A stretch of DNA of 64,000 nt. It comes from Polyangiaceae bacterium. Its GTDB lineage: Bacteria > Myxococcota_A > Polyangia > Polyangiales > Polyangiaceae. Position 1 is the stretch's first letter. Each line of letters opens with the position of its first letter. The notes below the pieces were generated by a model, which was not told the DNA's origin, did no database searches, and saw nothing but the letters and a program-made list of their open reading frames with translations. Positions 1 through 8,297 of the stretch are shown here, in pieces. A program made the position numbers and the translations under genes. Location of the stretch: positions 1-64,000 of the forward strand of contig JAKLKA010000057.1 of the NCBI GenBank assembly GCA_023150915.1, in the 5' to 3' direction.

Positions 1-1761
1 GCCGGCGCTTCCGCCCGCGGCCGAGCCTGCGGCCCCGCCCCCACCCCCGGTGCCGCCGCCGCCGCCGCTGCCTCCGGCGCCGCCGCTACCCCCCGTGCGC
101 GGGCCGTAGGTCGGGGGCTCGGCGCCGAGCTCGTACGCGCCGAGATCGGGGGCCGTTCCCGCAAAGCCGTCGTTCACGTTGGCGAGCTTCTCGCCCTTGT
201 CCACCGCTGCCGCGCCGCTCTTCAGCGCGAGATCGGGAGCCGTGACCGCGGGGAACGGGTTCCCCGGGAAGGTGATGGCCGCAGCGAAGACCGAGAGGTC
301 GACCTGCACCGCATTCTTCTCGCTGGTCTTGCTCTTGAGCTCGGCCAAGCTCGAGAAGCTCTGCCCGCTGACCGTGCCGGTGAACTTGCTCGTTCCGATG
401 GAGCCAAGGCCGTCGTGGTCGAAGCTGCAGGTGGGCGCGGCCGCCGAGAGGCTGAGCACGTCACCGTCACCATTGCCGTAGCCGCCGAAGGTGCCGCCCC
501 CGGCGCCGCCGATGAACAGGTTGTTGCGGAACCAGGCGCGCGCCCAGGTGTCACTGGCATAGACCGCGAAAGCGTCGCCGCATTTGACCACGGTGTTGTG
601 GAAGGCCACATCCCCGATGCTGCCGCGGTGGAGCTTGAACGGTGAGTAGATGATGTTGAACATCACGTTTCGGATGAAGTAGCTCGGGCCTCCCAGGCTG
701 GGCTGCGAGCTCATGCCCACGAAGCTGTTCACCGCGCGGTTCCGGTACACGCGCGTGTTGCCCATGGTGAAATCGGCCTCGATCGCGTCGTCGGCGCACA
801 CCTCCAGATCGTTGCCGTAGACGTCGATCGAGGTCTGGTTGATGGCGCCGCCGTCTTCCAGCGTGCTGATGCAGTCGCGGAAGCCCTTCACCCTGTTGTG
901 ACAGATGACGTTTCCGGGCCCCGTCATGGCGATGCCCTCGCCCAGGTTGTTGCCGTTCGCACCCACGGCAGCGTTGTTCCAAGCCGTCGAGCCAGTCACC
1001 ACGTTGTCGCAGAAATAGCCGTTCTTCGACCCCGGGCCGTAGGCGATGATGCCGTCGTCCTTCGTGTTCACCGTGCAGCCCTTGATCGCCACGCCCTCGG
1101 CGTCGTTGAACTTGATCTTGCCGTTGACGGTCAGGCCCTCGACGTAGACGTGACTGCGACCGTCCAGCCGCACGTCCCCGTCGACCACGGCCTTGCCGGG
1201 GTTGGCTGCGCGGATCACGATGGGCAGCGCCTCGGTGCCGTCGATCGCGAAGGTGAAGGTGGCGTAGTTGCCGTCGCCAAGCAGCAGCACGTCACCCGGC
1301 TTGGCACCGCTGGCGTCGGTGGCGAAGCTCGACGGAGTCACGTTCTTGGTCGTCGCGCCGGCGGCGGCGACGGGGACCTTGCGCGTGGTGACGGTCAGCG
1401 CCTTGGTGGCGTTGCCGCCGTCGGGATCGGTGAGCGTCAGCTCGACTTCGTAGCTGGTGCCGGGCAGAAGGCCGAACACGCTGCCGGCGTGCCGGTTCTG
1501 CCACGAGAACCCTTGGTTTGCGCCGGCCGGCACCCGCACCAGCGGAAGGCCGTCCAGCCAGGCGGTGGTGCCGGCCTTGCGGTAACGCACCTTCACCACG
1601 CCGTCGCTGTCCGCGTCCCCGGTGATGGCCCACTCGAGCGAGACGTTCTCGAGTGTCGGGTAGGGTGCCGAGGCGGTGCCTGCAGTGGTGGCGTTCTGCG
1701 CGAGCGCCGCCGACGAGATCAACGAGCCCAAGAGCGCACACGCGCCGATGCCCAACCTCAT
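1..1761 (-). CDS. Secreted right-handed beta-helix protein (C-terminus outside window)
   Basis: The frame is open from an ATG at 1761 to the window edge (587 codons), so the C-terminus lies outside. The protein begins with a signal peptide (MRLGIGACALLGSLISSAALA). A fibronectin-III-like segment follows at about residues 30-125, ending near GTSYEVELTLTDPDGG. Next come repeated short beta-strand turns (VVDGDVRLDGRSHVYVEGL, and further copies with NNxF and VYRN) typical of the parallel beta-helix/pectate-lyase-like fold. The last visible part is a Gly/Ser/Ala-rich tail, likely a linker to an anchor or sorting domain. It is probably exported and surface-exposed; substrate binding or carbohydrate lyase activity is only inferred from the fold. 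A TAGACT element sits 6 nt before the start. Confidence 0.85.
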   Translation of the reverse strand, partial: MRLGIGACALLGSLISSAALAQNATTAGTASAPYPTLENVSLEWAITGDADSDGVVKVRYRKAGTTAWLDGLPLVRVPAGANQGFSWQNRHAGSVFGLLPGTSYEVELTLTDPDGGNATKALTVTTRKVPVAAAGATTKNVTPSSFATDASGAKPGDVLLLGDGNYATFTFAIDGTEALPIVIRAANPGKAVVDGDVRLDGRSHVYVEGLTVNGKIKFNDAEGVAIKGCTVNTKDDGIIAYGPGSKNGYFCDNVVTGSTAWNNAAVGANGNNLGEGIAMTGPGNVICHNRVKGFRDCISTLEDGGAINQTSIDVYGNDLEVCADDAIEADFTMGNTRVYRNRAVNSFVGMSSQPSLGGPSYFIRNVMFNIIYSPFKLHRGSIGDVAFHNTVVKCGDAFAVYASDTWARAWFRNNLFIGGAGGGTFGGYGNGDGDVLSLSAAAPTCSFDHDGLGSIGTSKFTGTVSGQSFSSLAELKSKTSEKNAVQVDLSVFAAAITFPGNPFPAVTAPDLALKSGAAAVDKGEKLANVNDGFAGTAPDLGAYELGAEPPTYGPRTGGSGGAGGSGGGGGTGGGGGAAGSAAGGSAG

Positions 1762-1767
1762 GCCGGC

Positions 1768-1773
1768 AGTCTA
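1768..1773 (-). promoter_or_regulatory. Putative -10 element (TAGACT) of the beta-helix gene
   Basis: TAGACT on the minus strand ends six bases before the ATG at 1761, with no Shine-Dalgarno between. This spacing would put transcription initiation at or near the start codon. No convincing -35 box is visible. Confidence 0.4.
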
Positions 1774-1817
1774 GCGCATCGGGGTGGTCGCGAGCGACCG
1801 GGCGCCCGCGGCGGAAA

Positions 1818-2183
1818 TCAGGCTGCGCCCAGGGAGTGCGACTTCACTTCGTCGAGCACTGCCTGCAGCTCGGCGCCGGAGCCCTCGCTGCTCCGCGCGA
1901 CCGAGCCGTTCTTCGAACGGTACCCGAGGTAGGCGGACTCCAGGCGGCGCATGGCGTCGGTCAGCGCGATGACTCGCGCCTTGTCCGCCACCGAGCCGCT
2001 GAAGATGCCGGTCGCCAGGCGATCGGCCGTTCCGAGGCGCGCGACGAGTCGCGAAGCGCTGTCCTTCAACGGCTCGGGCACCTGCTCGGCGGCGTCCCAG
2101 CTCGCGACTCTGAGCGTGGCATCGAGAGAGTCCACCAGCTCTTCGAGCGCTTTCCGGAAGACCAAGATACGCTTGTCTTTCAT
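1818..2183 (-). CDS. Small helical protein of unknown function
   Basis: This encodes 121 residues from the ATG at 2183 (MKDKRILVFRKALEELVDSL). There is no signal peptide or membrane segment. The sequence is rich in heptad-like Leu/Ala/Arg and should form three or four helices, with a short Ser/Gly-rich stretch before a last helix. The size and opening 'FRKALEELVDSL' vaguely recall the four-helix-bundle (S23-like) family, but the family core motif is not clear, so I do not assign it. It lies 56 nt upstream of the beta-helix gene on the same strand. An upstream GTG two codons earlier is an alternative start. Confidence 0.6.
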   Translation of the reverse strand: MKDKRILVFRKALEELVDSLDATLRVASWDAAEQVPEPLKDSASRLVARLGTADRLATGIFSGSVADKARVIALTDAMRRLESAYLGYRSKNGSVARSSEGSGAELQAVLDEVKSHSLGAA

Positions 2184-2282
2184 GTTCACGCTGTCCTCTA
2201 GCACCGATCGGGCCCGGCCCCTATTTGCGGTCTGGCGTCGTGCCAGGGCCCGTGTGTCACGCGAGCATGACGGCGCGTCGAG

Positions 2283-2311
2283 TTGCGGATCGCGCCTGGA
2301 GGGCCTATAAC
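2283..2311 (+). promoter_or_regulatory. Sigma-70-like promoter TTGCGG-17-TATAAC
   Basis: TTGCGG at 2283-2288 and TATAAC at 2306-2311 are separated by 17 bases, in the gap between the divergent genes at 2183 (minus) and 2437 (plus). It points towards 2437 and would leave a leader of roughly 120 nt. The 253-nt gap shows no gene. Confidence 0.5.
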
Positions 2312-2436
2312 AAACCCGTCGAGAGTCCGGCTCGCCCCACACTCCGGAGCCTGAATGGAGCCCGTTGTGTCGAGCCGTGGACGAGATTGCGACCATTTGC
2401 TGCCCACGCGCCCGAGCACCGGCTGAGGAGCGCGCG

Positions 2437-2781
2437 ATGCGAAACTCCCGACACGACGAGGCAGGGCGCGAAGCAGAGCAGACCGCGCGGATCACCTGCC
2501 AGTTCCGCGACCGTAACAACATGGTCTACGAGCTGGACTGTCGCGGGCGCCAGCTGTCGTTCACCATGTCCGGCGCCCCGCGCGAGGGTGGCTTGTGGCA
2601 AGCCGGCGCGAGCGTCAGGCACTCGGAAGCGTCCCCCGCGCTCAGCGGCTCGGGGGCCAGCCGCGGCGACGCGCTGGGCGCAGTGGCGGAAGAGTGGCAG
2701 CGACGCGGGGAACCCGCCGGCTACCCCATCCTGGATTGGGCCGCCATTCGCGCAGCGCTGGTCGCGGTGCGCGCCGTGTAG
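2437..2781 (+). CDS. Small soluble protein of unknown function
   Basis: This encodes 114 residues starting at ATG 2437, chosen because GAGGAG lies six bases upstream. It has no signal peptide. Residues about 18-50 (ITCQFRDRNNMVYELDCRGRQLSF) look like a compact beta-sheet module, followed by a Ser/Gly-rich loop and two C-terminal helices (DALGAVAEEWQRRG, DWAAIRAALVAVRAV). I do not recognise a family. It sits 53 nt upstream of a DUF3892-like gene on the same strand, so the two may be cotranscribed from the promoter near 2283-2311. Confidence 0.55.
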   Translation: MRNSRHDEAGREAEQTARITCQFRDRNNMVYELDCRGRQLSFTMSGAPREGGLWQAGASVRHSEASPALSGSGASRGDALGAVAEEWQRRGEPAGYPILDWAAIRAALVAVRAV

Positions 2782-2834
2782 CCACCCCACGCCACGACTC
2801 AGTCTTGCATTCACACTCACGAACAGGAAACAGC

Positions 2835-3083
2835 ATGGATCGCAAAGTCAGGATGACGAAGAGGGACCGCAAGGGGAACATCGTTGCGCTCTGCAACCCC
2901 GGGCAGCCGTGGTCGCCGCGCAAGACCGGTGACGTCATCAAGGACATCAACGGCAACAAGTCCAGCTACTACGTGAAGGCTTCGGAACGTCGGAAGTACG
3001 TCCGCGTCGTGTCCGGCAAGTCACTGGTCACGACCAGCGACGCCTCGAACGAGAATCACCTGGACAACCTGCCGACGGTCTGA
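2835..3083 (+). CDS. DUF3892-like small protein
   Basis: This encodes 82 residues. The start at ATG 2835 has a good ribosome-binding site, AGGAAACAGC, immediately upstream. The pattern fits DUF3892: an N-terminal 'RKGNIVALCNPGQPWSPRK' strand-loop, 'GDVIKDINGNKSSYYVK' helix-strand, a basic 'RRKYVRVVSGKSLVTTSD' strand pair, and the C-terminal 'NHLDNLPTV' resembling the family's 'nLl.LP' ending. The function of DUF3892 is unknown. The gene converges on the radical SAM gene with only 11 nt between the stop codons. Confidence 0.7.
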   Translation: MDRKVRMTKRDRKGNIVALCNPGQPWSPRKTGDVIKDINGNKSSYYVKASERRKYVRVVSGKSLVTTSDASNENHLDNLPTV

Positions 3084-3094
3084 GGGCAGGGTGC

Positions 3095-4048
3095 TCACCG
3101 GGCCTGCTGCGCAAACCACTGCGCCAGCGGGGACGGCGGTTTGCACGGCGCCACCACGGCATCCCACGGGCCCTCGAGTTGAGCGGCGTGTGAGAACACG
3201 ACCCATGCGCCGCAGCGGTCGCAGTCCGCGTTGTTTCCATAGCAGCACTTCGGCGAGGAAAAGCCTCCCTTTTCCACGTACAGCGGGAGCACGGTGCGCA
3301 GCGCGGGGCATGCGGCGGTGACCAGGTGCGCGGTCGGCGGGCGCATCAGCTCGAGGGCGCGGCGCGAATTCCAGATGAAACTGGGATACTTCTCCTTGAG
3401 TGCAAGGGCCGCGTCGACGGCGCTCTCGCGCTCGACCACGTCGCGCCACGCCAGCTCGGACTGTTCGCCTTCGCTGGGCACGTGAAAGGTGAACGCCAGG
3501 CCATTCACCGGCGTGTCGATGAATGCGACCACCAGCTCTTCCAGTCGATGCTGGTTCAGCTTGGTGACCACGCACTGGATCTGGACGGTGGGCGAAAATC
3601 CGGGTGGAAGCCCCAGTAGGTTCTTCCGCACGCGCGAGAAGACGCCTTCGCCGCGCACGCTGTCGTTCAGGGCCTCTGGCCCATCCAGCGAGACGACGTA
3701 GGTGATCTCGGGTCCGAAGTCTCTGAGTGGCACGGTGCCATTGGTGGTGATGATGTTGCGCGAGAAGAGCTTCACCCCACGCTCGAGCAGTCGCCAGCGG
3801 ATCATCGGCTCGCCGCCCATCCAGAGCATGGCGTACAGACCGTGCCGATCGCGGATCCGCTCGACCTCGCTCAGCAGTTGGTCGTCCGGAATGTCGTCGC
3901 CTGGATCGTTGGGGTTGCCGTCGGTGTAGACGAAGCAGTGCCGGCACTTCAGGTTGCAGCGATTGGTCACGTTGATCATCGCCGCGGGGAAGCGCGGGGG
4001 CGGCTCTCGGCTCAATCGGTCGTGGGCGCCGAGCACCGGCAGTCGCAT
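3095..4048 (-). CDS. Radical SAM protein with Cys-rich C-terminal extension
   Basis: This encodes 317 residues from the ATG at 4048. The CxxxCxxC motif NRCNLKCRHCF lies at about residues 29-39 and would bind the [4Fe-4S] cluster that cleaves SAM. WMGGEP (about 81-86) is the GGE motif that contacts SAM, and ITTNGT and YVVSLDGPE are core barrel strands. The C-terminal third has Cys residues in 'CPAL', 'SPKCCYGNNADCDRCGAW', consistent with a SPASM/Twitch-like auxiliary cluster. Such enzymes often modify peptides or act in cofactor maturation, but no obvious precursor peptide is adjacent. It is divergent from the lipoprotein gene at 4126. A TACACT element lies 7 nt before the start. Confidence 0.85.
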   Translation of the reverse strand: MRLPVLGAHDRLSREPPPRFPAAMINVTNRCNLKCRHCFVYTDGNPNDPGDDIPDDQLLSEVERIRDRHGLYAMLWMGGEPMIRWRLLERGVKLFSRNIITTNGTVPLRDFGPEITYVVSLDGPEALNDSVRGEGVFSRVRKNLLGLPPGFSPTVQIQCVVTKLNQHRLEELVVAFIDTPVNGLAFTFHVPSEGEQSELAWRDVVERESAVDAALALKEKYPSFIWNSRRALELMRPPTAHLVTAACPALRTVLPLYVEKGGFSSPKCCYGNNADCDRCGAWVVFSHAAQLEGPWDAVVAPCKPPSPLAQWFAQQAR

Positions 4049-4055
4049 GGGCGAC

Positions 4056-4061
4056 AGTGTA
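4056..4061 (-). promoter_or_regulatory. Putative -10 element (TACACT) of the radical SAM gene
   Basis: TACACT on the minus strand ends seven bases before the ATG at 4048, with no Shine-Dalgarno. It is one of a set of similarly placed TANNNT elements in this window. Confidence 0.4.
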
Positions 4062-4125
4062 GCGTTTGTGCCGGGCAGTGGCCGCGAACTGGCGCGTGGG
4101 CCCCGAGCCGTGCGATGGTGCGCCC

Positions 4126-4524
4126 ATGGGTGAGCGGAAGAAGATGGGCGCGTCGCGTTCCCTGGTGGCAGTGCTGGCCGGGTTTCTGGCCCCCCTGGTG
4201 ATGGCGGGCGGGTGCAACAAGTGCCAGAAAGAAGAGGCACCCCCGCCGTTGCCGACGGCCACCGCGGTCGAGACGAAGCCCGACGCGCAGCTGGTGCTCG
4301 AGGTCGAGGACGCTGCCGACGACGGCGATGCGGCTGACGGCGACGCCAAGAAAGTCGGCACCGGCAGCTCGGCGAGCATGAAGAAGTGCTGCCAGGCCGT
4401 GGCGCAGAACGCCGAGAGCGCGCCCGAGCCGACCAAGACGTACATGAAGCAGATGGCCGCAGCGTGTTTCGCGGCTGCCGGCGCCGGCAAGGGCTGGAGC
4501 GGCGGCGGCTTCAGCTGCAAGTGA
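4126..4524 (+). CDS. Cys-containing putative lipoprotein
   Basis: This encodes 132 residues from ATG 4126; ATG 4144, preceded by GGAAGAAG, is an equally possible start. A hydrophobic signal segment (SLVAVLAGFLAPLVMAGGC) ends in a lipobox-like AGGC, so the protein is probably lipid-anchored. Next come a Pro-rich then Asp/Ala-rich linker (about residues 38-75) and a C-terminal helical part with CC, C and C residues (MKKCCQAVAQN...AAACFAAAG...FSCK), perhaps forming disulfides. I know no family. It is divergent from the radical SAM gene; the start codons are 77 nt apart. Confidence 0.65.
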   Translation: MGERKKMGASRSLVAVLAGFLAPLVMAGGCNKCQKEEAPPPLPTATAVETKPDAQLVLEVEDAADDGDAADGDAKKVGTGSSASMKKCCQAVAQNAESAPEPTKTYMKQMAAACFAAAGAGKGWSGGGFSCK

Positions 4525-4587
4525 CGCCCTGACGGGGAAGCCCGCGGTGGTGCCGGGCGTATCAGGCCTCGCTCGGAGGACCTCGCC

Positions 4588-5076
4588 ATGCGCTCGAATC
4601 GACGTCACGTGCTCGCTTGCCTGATCGCGGTGCTCTTCGCCTTGCTGGCGTGCAAGGGCAAGCCCGAGACCCGGGCCAGGGTGGGCGAGACCGTGACGTT
4701 CGAGGACAGCCAGTGGGAAGTGGTCGGTGCCAGCTTCATCGGCAACCAGATCCAGAGCTTTGGTACCGACAAGAAGACCGCCGGCAAATTCCTCAAAGTC
4801 GACTTCAAGGTCACCAATACCTCGAAGCAAGACGAGACCATCCTCGATCATCCCAAGGTGTTCGACGACCAGTCGCGCGAGTTCAAGGTGCTCGACGACC
4901 AGGCGATGTACGTGCACCAGCCCGAGCAGACGCTGACCCTCGAGAGCCTGCCGCCGTCGATGATGAAACGGTTCACTGCGATCTACGAGCTGCCGAAGGA
5001 CGCCCAGGGCTTGTCGTTCGAGGCCCGCGCGCTCAGCGCCTTTGGCGAGCGGCGCAAGGTGAGCTTGGGGATCTGA
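4588..5076 (+). CDS. DUF4352-like lipoprotein
   Basis: This encodes 162 residues. A GGAGG ribosome-binding site lies about nine bases before ATG 4588. The signal peptide ends in LLAC (Cys22), a clear lipobox. The mature part reads like the DUF4352/telobox-type immunoglobulin-like beta-sandwich: 'VGETVTFEDSQWEVVGA', 'GKFLKVDFKVTNTSKQDETI', 'FDDQSREFKVLDDQAMYV', then 'FTAIYELPKDAQGLSFEARAL'. These domains are extracytoplasmic and of unknown ligand. The stop is 14 nt before the thioesterase start, so the two are probably cotranscribed. Confidence 0.8.
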   Translation: MRSNRRHVLACLIAVLFALLACKGKPETRARVGETVTFEDSQWEVVGASFIGNQIQSFGTDKKTAGKFLKVDFKVTNTSKQDETILDHPKVFDDQSREFKVLDDQAMYVHQPEQTLTLESLPPSMMKRFTAIYELPKDAQGLSFEARALSAFGERRKVSLGI

Positions 5077-5090
5077 CGGCGAGGCCGCGC

Positions 5091-5531
5091 ATGTTCGAGC
5101 CCAACGACCCACGGTGGCGCGAGCGCGCCGGCGAAATCTTCAGCCGCGCGCCCTTCGTGCGTGAGCTCGGCATACGCCTGGTCGACCTGGGGCCCGGCTG
5201 GGTCGAGTCCGAGCTGCTGGTCGAGGCGCGCCACATGCAGCAAGACGGCGTCGTCCACGCCGGCGTCCAGGCGACGCTGGCCGATCACAGCGCCGGCGCG
5301 GCTGCTGGCACGCTGGCGCCGGCCGGCCACGCCACACTGAGCGTCGAGCTCAAGATCCAGCTGCTGCGTCCAGCGCTGGGTGAACGCTTGCGCTGCCGCG
5401 CCCAGGTGATCAGGCCGGGGCGCACCATCGTGGCCACGGAAGCCTGGGTGTACGCCGTCGCCGCCGGGGAAGAGAAGCTCGTCTCGCAGCTCACCGCGAC
5501 GATGACCTACGCGGCACCAAAGACCGGCTGA
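5091..5531 (+). CDS. PaaI-family hotdog-fold thioesterase
   Basis: This encodes 146 residues from ATG 5091 with GAGG six bases upstream. The sequence matches the hotdog thioesterase pattern: 'FVRELGIRLVDLGPGWVESEL', the central helix region 'MQQDGVVHAGVQATLADHSAGAAAG' with the H-x-G followed by Asp that serves catalysis in PaaI-like enzymes, then 'LSVELKIQLLRPALGERLRCRAQVIRPGRT'. It probably hydrolyses an acyl-CoA or aryl-CoA thioester in the cytoplasm. The substrate cannot be read from sequence, and no pathway genes flank it. Confidence 0.85.
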   Translation: MFEPNDPRWRERAGEIFSRAPFVRELGIRLVDLGPGWVESELLVEARHMQQDGVVHAGVQATLADHSAGAAAGTLAPAGHATLSVELKIQLLRPALGERLRCRAQVIRPGRTIVATEAWVYAVAAGEEKLVSQLTATMTYAAPKTG

Positions 5532-5587
5532 GCCACGCTCATGGAAGGTCCGTGGTTCCACGGCGCGGTTCGTGATAGCAGAGTCGA

Positions 5588-7321
5588 ATGTCGCGGTCCG
5601 CGCTGCTCCTGGCCTGTGTTCTGCCCTGCTTGGTTCTTGGCGTCTCCTGCGGTGGCGACGATGACTCGTCGAGAGGCACCGGAGGCGTGGGGGGTACTTC
5701 GGGCAGTGGTGGGGCCGTCGCCGGCGGGGGCGCCGGTTCGGGCGGCGTCGGTGCCAGCGGCGGGACGGGAGCCACGGCGGGTAGCGGCGGCTCCACCGGT
5801 GGCAGTGCGGGTAGCGGGGGTGGTGGAACGGGCGGCGACGGCGGCCCCGGCGATGCGGGTGATGCTGGCGTCGTCGGTGTCTACGTGGACTGTCTGAAGG
5901 GCAGTGACACCACGGGCAATGGGACGCTGAGCGCTCCCTTCAAGACCATCGAGAAGGCGGCCGGCGTCGCGACGAAGGGTAACGTCGTGACCATTCTCGA
6001 TGGCAAGTGCGACGAGACGACCGAGCCCAAGTTCGCCCAGGCCAACGGGACCATCGACATCCCGGACGGGGTCGGCGTGCAAGCGGCGAACGCGGGCAAG
6101 GTCACGCTGCAGGGCGCCGCCGCCCTCCGCTCGTCGGGCCTGAAGTTCCTCGGCTCGGGTAGCGTATCGGGGCTCGCCTTCGTGCGCTTCGGTCGGGCCA
6201 TCTCGGCCTCGGCCGGAACCCTCACCGTGCAGGGCACCTCGTTCGACGACATCTGGCAGGGCAGACCCCTGGAGCTCAGCGGCAGCGTGGTCGCCACGCT
6301 CGCTCCCGGATCGCTGACCAACTACATTGGCACGAATCAACACGGCTTTGCCTTGCTGCAGGGCAGCGCCAAGCTGACCCTCAGCGGCGGCAGCATCGGC
6401 GGTGCGCTGGATTCCTCCGTCTCTGGCGACGCCCTGTTCCTGGTTCGCGATGCCTCTGAGCTGGTCCTGAGCGGCGTCACGCTCACCGACAACAAGCTGA
6501 GCGGGGTCGCTGCGCGGAACACCGCGAAGGTCCGCCTCACGAGCCAGACGTCGTTCAAGAACACCGCGTCGCTCGCGTGCTGCGGCCAATCGTCGGTTCG
6601 GCTGCAAGACGCGAGCTTGCTCGAAATGACGGACTCCAAGATCGAGGGTGCCTCTGCCCCCGCCATCCTCGTGGGCGACGCGACCGCAGGTGGGTCGGCG
6701 GCGCCCACGCTGAACCTGAAGAACGCCAGCCTCACCGGGAACTCCCATGGAATCTTGTCGCTGTCGACGATCACTGCCGTCCCGACCGTGACGCTGGACG
6801 GCGTGACCATCGGCAGCAACGGCGGGGGGATCAGCCTTCAGTCCGGCGGGCTCGTGGACATCAAGGCCAGCGCCATCAAGGACAACAAGACCCCCTGCGG
6901 CCCTGGCATCTACATCGGCAAGCCGTCGGTGGTGAGCTCGCTCAAGATGCGCTCGACCGAGGTGAAGAACAACTGCACCGCCGGCGTCCAGTTCCTCGGC
7001 GCGGCCGGCTCGACCCTCGACCTCGGGCGCGGGGACTCACTCGGCCAGAACACGCTCAGCGGCAACGGGGTCTCGGGCGTGGGTGGTCTGACGGTAGAGA
7101 CCGCCGCGGCCATCACGGCGTACGCTGCCGGCAACACCTGGATCGCAAGCGTGCAGGGCGCCAGCGGCACCGGCACGTACGCGGTGCCGACAGGACAGAA
7201 CAAGCTGGACGTGACGGGCGCCGTGATCGGCCAGAACTACGCCATCAAGGGCTCAGCTGCCGCGAGCATCGTGATCCGCCTCGCCGAGAATGCCTGCATC
7301 CCGCAGCAGACCTGCAACTGA
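5588..7321 (+). CDS. Lipoprotein with Gly-rich linker and beta-helix (DUF1565-like) domain
   Basis: This encodes 577 residues. The signal peptide ends in GVSC, followed by CGGDDDSS. Residues about 30-90 are a Gly/Ser/Thr/Ala-rich linker (repeats of TGGxGGTxGSGG). The rest begins with 'VYVDCLKGSDTTGNGTLSAPFKTIEKA', the hallmark opening of DUF1565/right-handed beta-helix proteins. It continues with repeated coils such as 'SGLKFLGSGSVSGLAF', 'LVLSGVTLTDNKLSGVAARN' and 'VTLDGVTIGSNGGGISLQSGG'. It is likely surface-exposed and passenger-like, with a possible polysaccharide-binding role. It is architecturally similar to the protein at 1-1761 but is lipid-anchored. Confidence 0.85.
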   Translation: MSRSALLLACVLPCLVLGVSCGGDDDSSRGTGGVGGTSGSGGAVAGGGAGSGGVGASGGTGATAGSGGSTGGSAGSGGGGTGGDGGPGDAGDAGVVGVYVDCLKGSDTTGNGTLSAPFKTIEKAAGVATKGNVVTILDGKCDETTEPKFAQANGTIDIPDGVGVQAANAGKVTLQGAAALRSSGLKFLGSGSVSGLAFVRFGRAISASAGTLTVQGTSFDDIWQGRPLELSGSVVATLAPGSLTNYIGTNQHGFALLQGSAKLTLSGGSIGGALDSSVSGDALFLVRDASELVLSGVTLTDNKLSGVAARNTAKVRLTSQTSFKNTASLACCGQSSVRLQDASLLEMTDSKIEGASAPAILVGDATAGGSAAPTLNLKNASLTGNSHGILSLSTITAVPTVTLDGVTIGSNGGGISLQSGGLVDIKASAIKDNKTPCGPGIYIGKPSVVSSLKMRSTEVKNNCTAGVQFLGAAGSTLDLGRGDSLGQNTLSGNGVSGVGGLTVETAAAITAYAAGNTWIASVQGASGTGTYAVPTGQNKLDVTGAVIGQNYAIKGSAAASIVIRLAENACIPQQTCN

Positions 7322-7395
7322 CCCCCCGCCCGAGGCTCTGCGCGACGCGAAAGCACGCCGCTTGCTGCACCGGATTTGGGGTATGAGCAGGGGGC

Positions 7396-7527
7396 ATGAC
7401 GCCACGGCGACCCCGCCCTTCGTTCGACGGCCGCGCGGCTCCCAGCTGGTGCGGGCTCACGGCCGCGGTCACCGTGCTCTCGTGCGGCGCGGCGCCAGGT
7501 GCGTCGCCAAGAGCGTGCTCGCGCTGA
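7396..7527 (+). pseudogene. Possible remnant of a lipoprotein gene (signal peptide only)
   Basis: A 43-codon frame from ATG 7396, behind a G-rich stretch, encodes a basic N-terminus and then 'LTAAVTVLSCGAAPGA', which looks like a lipoprotein signal peptide with lipobox VLSC. It then stops at 7527. A second frame continues beyond (ending at 7574), so this may be a frameshifted or deleted lipoprotein gene. It could also be chance in GC-rich DNA. Apart from this and the TAAGCT element at 7640, I see nothing in 7322-7654. Confidence 0.2.
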
Positions 7528-7639
7528 AATTCCCGTCTCGCCCGCGCATGGACGTCACGAAGACGACCTTCTGATCCCGGTACGGTGCCCCGAGACCCGC
7601 CGTGTCTCCCGCGGGCTGTTCTGGCCTGCTTGCGGGGCG

Positions 7640-7645
7640 TAAGCT
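7640..7645 (+). promoter_or_regulatory. Putative -10 element (TAAGCT) of the DUF6151 gene
   Basis: TAAGCT ends nine bases before ATG 7655. There is no Shine-Dalgarno between, consistent with a very short or absent leader. Confidence 0.4.
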
Positions 7646-7654
7646 CGGCCGGGC

Positions 7655-8293
7655 ATGCCGATCGACATCCCCCTCCGCTGTCGCTGCGGCGCCGTGCGCG
7701 GCGTCGCTCGCGCCGTCTCACCAAAGACCGGTACGCGCGTCGTCTGCATGTGCATCGACTGCCAGACCTACGCTTGCTTCCTGGGCCGTGACGCAGACCT
7801 GCTCGACGAGCATGGGGGCACCGATATCTTCCAGCTCGCGCCGGGACAAGTCGAAATTCGGGAGGGCTCGGATCAGCTGCGGTGCGTTCGGCTGAGCCCA
7901 AAGGGCGCAATGCGGTGGTACACGGAGTGCTGCAAGACCCCAGTGGGCAACACGGCCCCGTCGCCGCGGGTTCCGTTCGTGGGCATACCTCACGCGTTCA
8001 TGGACCACGGCGAGACCGCGGGTGGACGCGAGCGAGATCTCGGCCCGGTGTGCTATCGCGTGCAGGGCCAGGATGGCCACGGAGAGCTTCCGCCGGGATC
8101 CCATCCGGCCTTTCCGCGCCGCTTGCTCGCGCGCACGGCTTGGCTGCTGCTCCGCGCCACCCTCAAAGGCGTGGCGCGGCCGAGCCCGTTCTGGAGCGAG
8201 CGCGGGCGGCCGCGGGTCGAGCCCCAAGTGCTCTCGAAGGAAGAGCGGGCGCGCCTCCGGCAGCAGTGCGAGCGTTCGGTTGCTGCACACTGA
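7655..8293 (+). CDS. DUF6151 (GFA-like, Cys-rich zinc-binding) family protein
   Basis: This encodes 212 residues. The N-terminus has the paired Cys motifs of this family: 'LRCRCGAVRG' (residues about 7-16) and 'VVCMCIDCQTYACFLG' (about 29-44). Then come 'GGTDIFQLAPGQVEI', 'LSPKGAMRWYTECCKTPVGNT' and 'VPFVGIPHAFMDH'. It resembles the glutathione-dependent formaldehyde-activating (Mss4-like) zinc fold, but biochemical function is unknown. The C-terminal 50 residues (RARLRQQCERSVAAH) form a basic helix. It is monocistronic by spacing. Confidence 0.8.
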   Translation: MPIDIPLRCRCGAVRGVARAVSPKTGTRVVCMCIDCQTYACFLGRDADLLDEHGGTDIFQLAPGQVEIREGSDQLRCVRLSPKGAMRWYTECCKTPVGNTAPSPRVPFVGIPHAFMDHGETAGGRERDLGPVCYRVQGQDGHGELPPGSHPAFPRRLLARTAWLLLRATLKGVARPSPFWSERGRPRVEPQVLSKEERARLRQQCERSVAAH

Positions 8294-8297
8294 GCGC

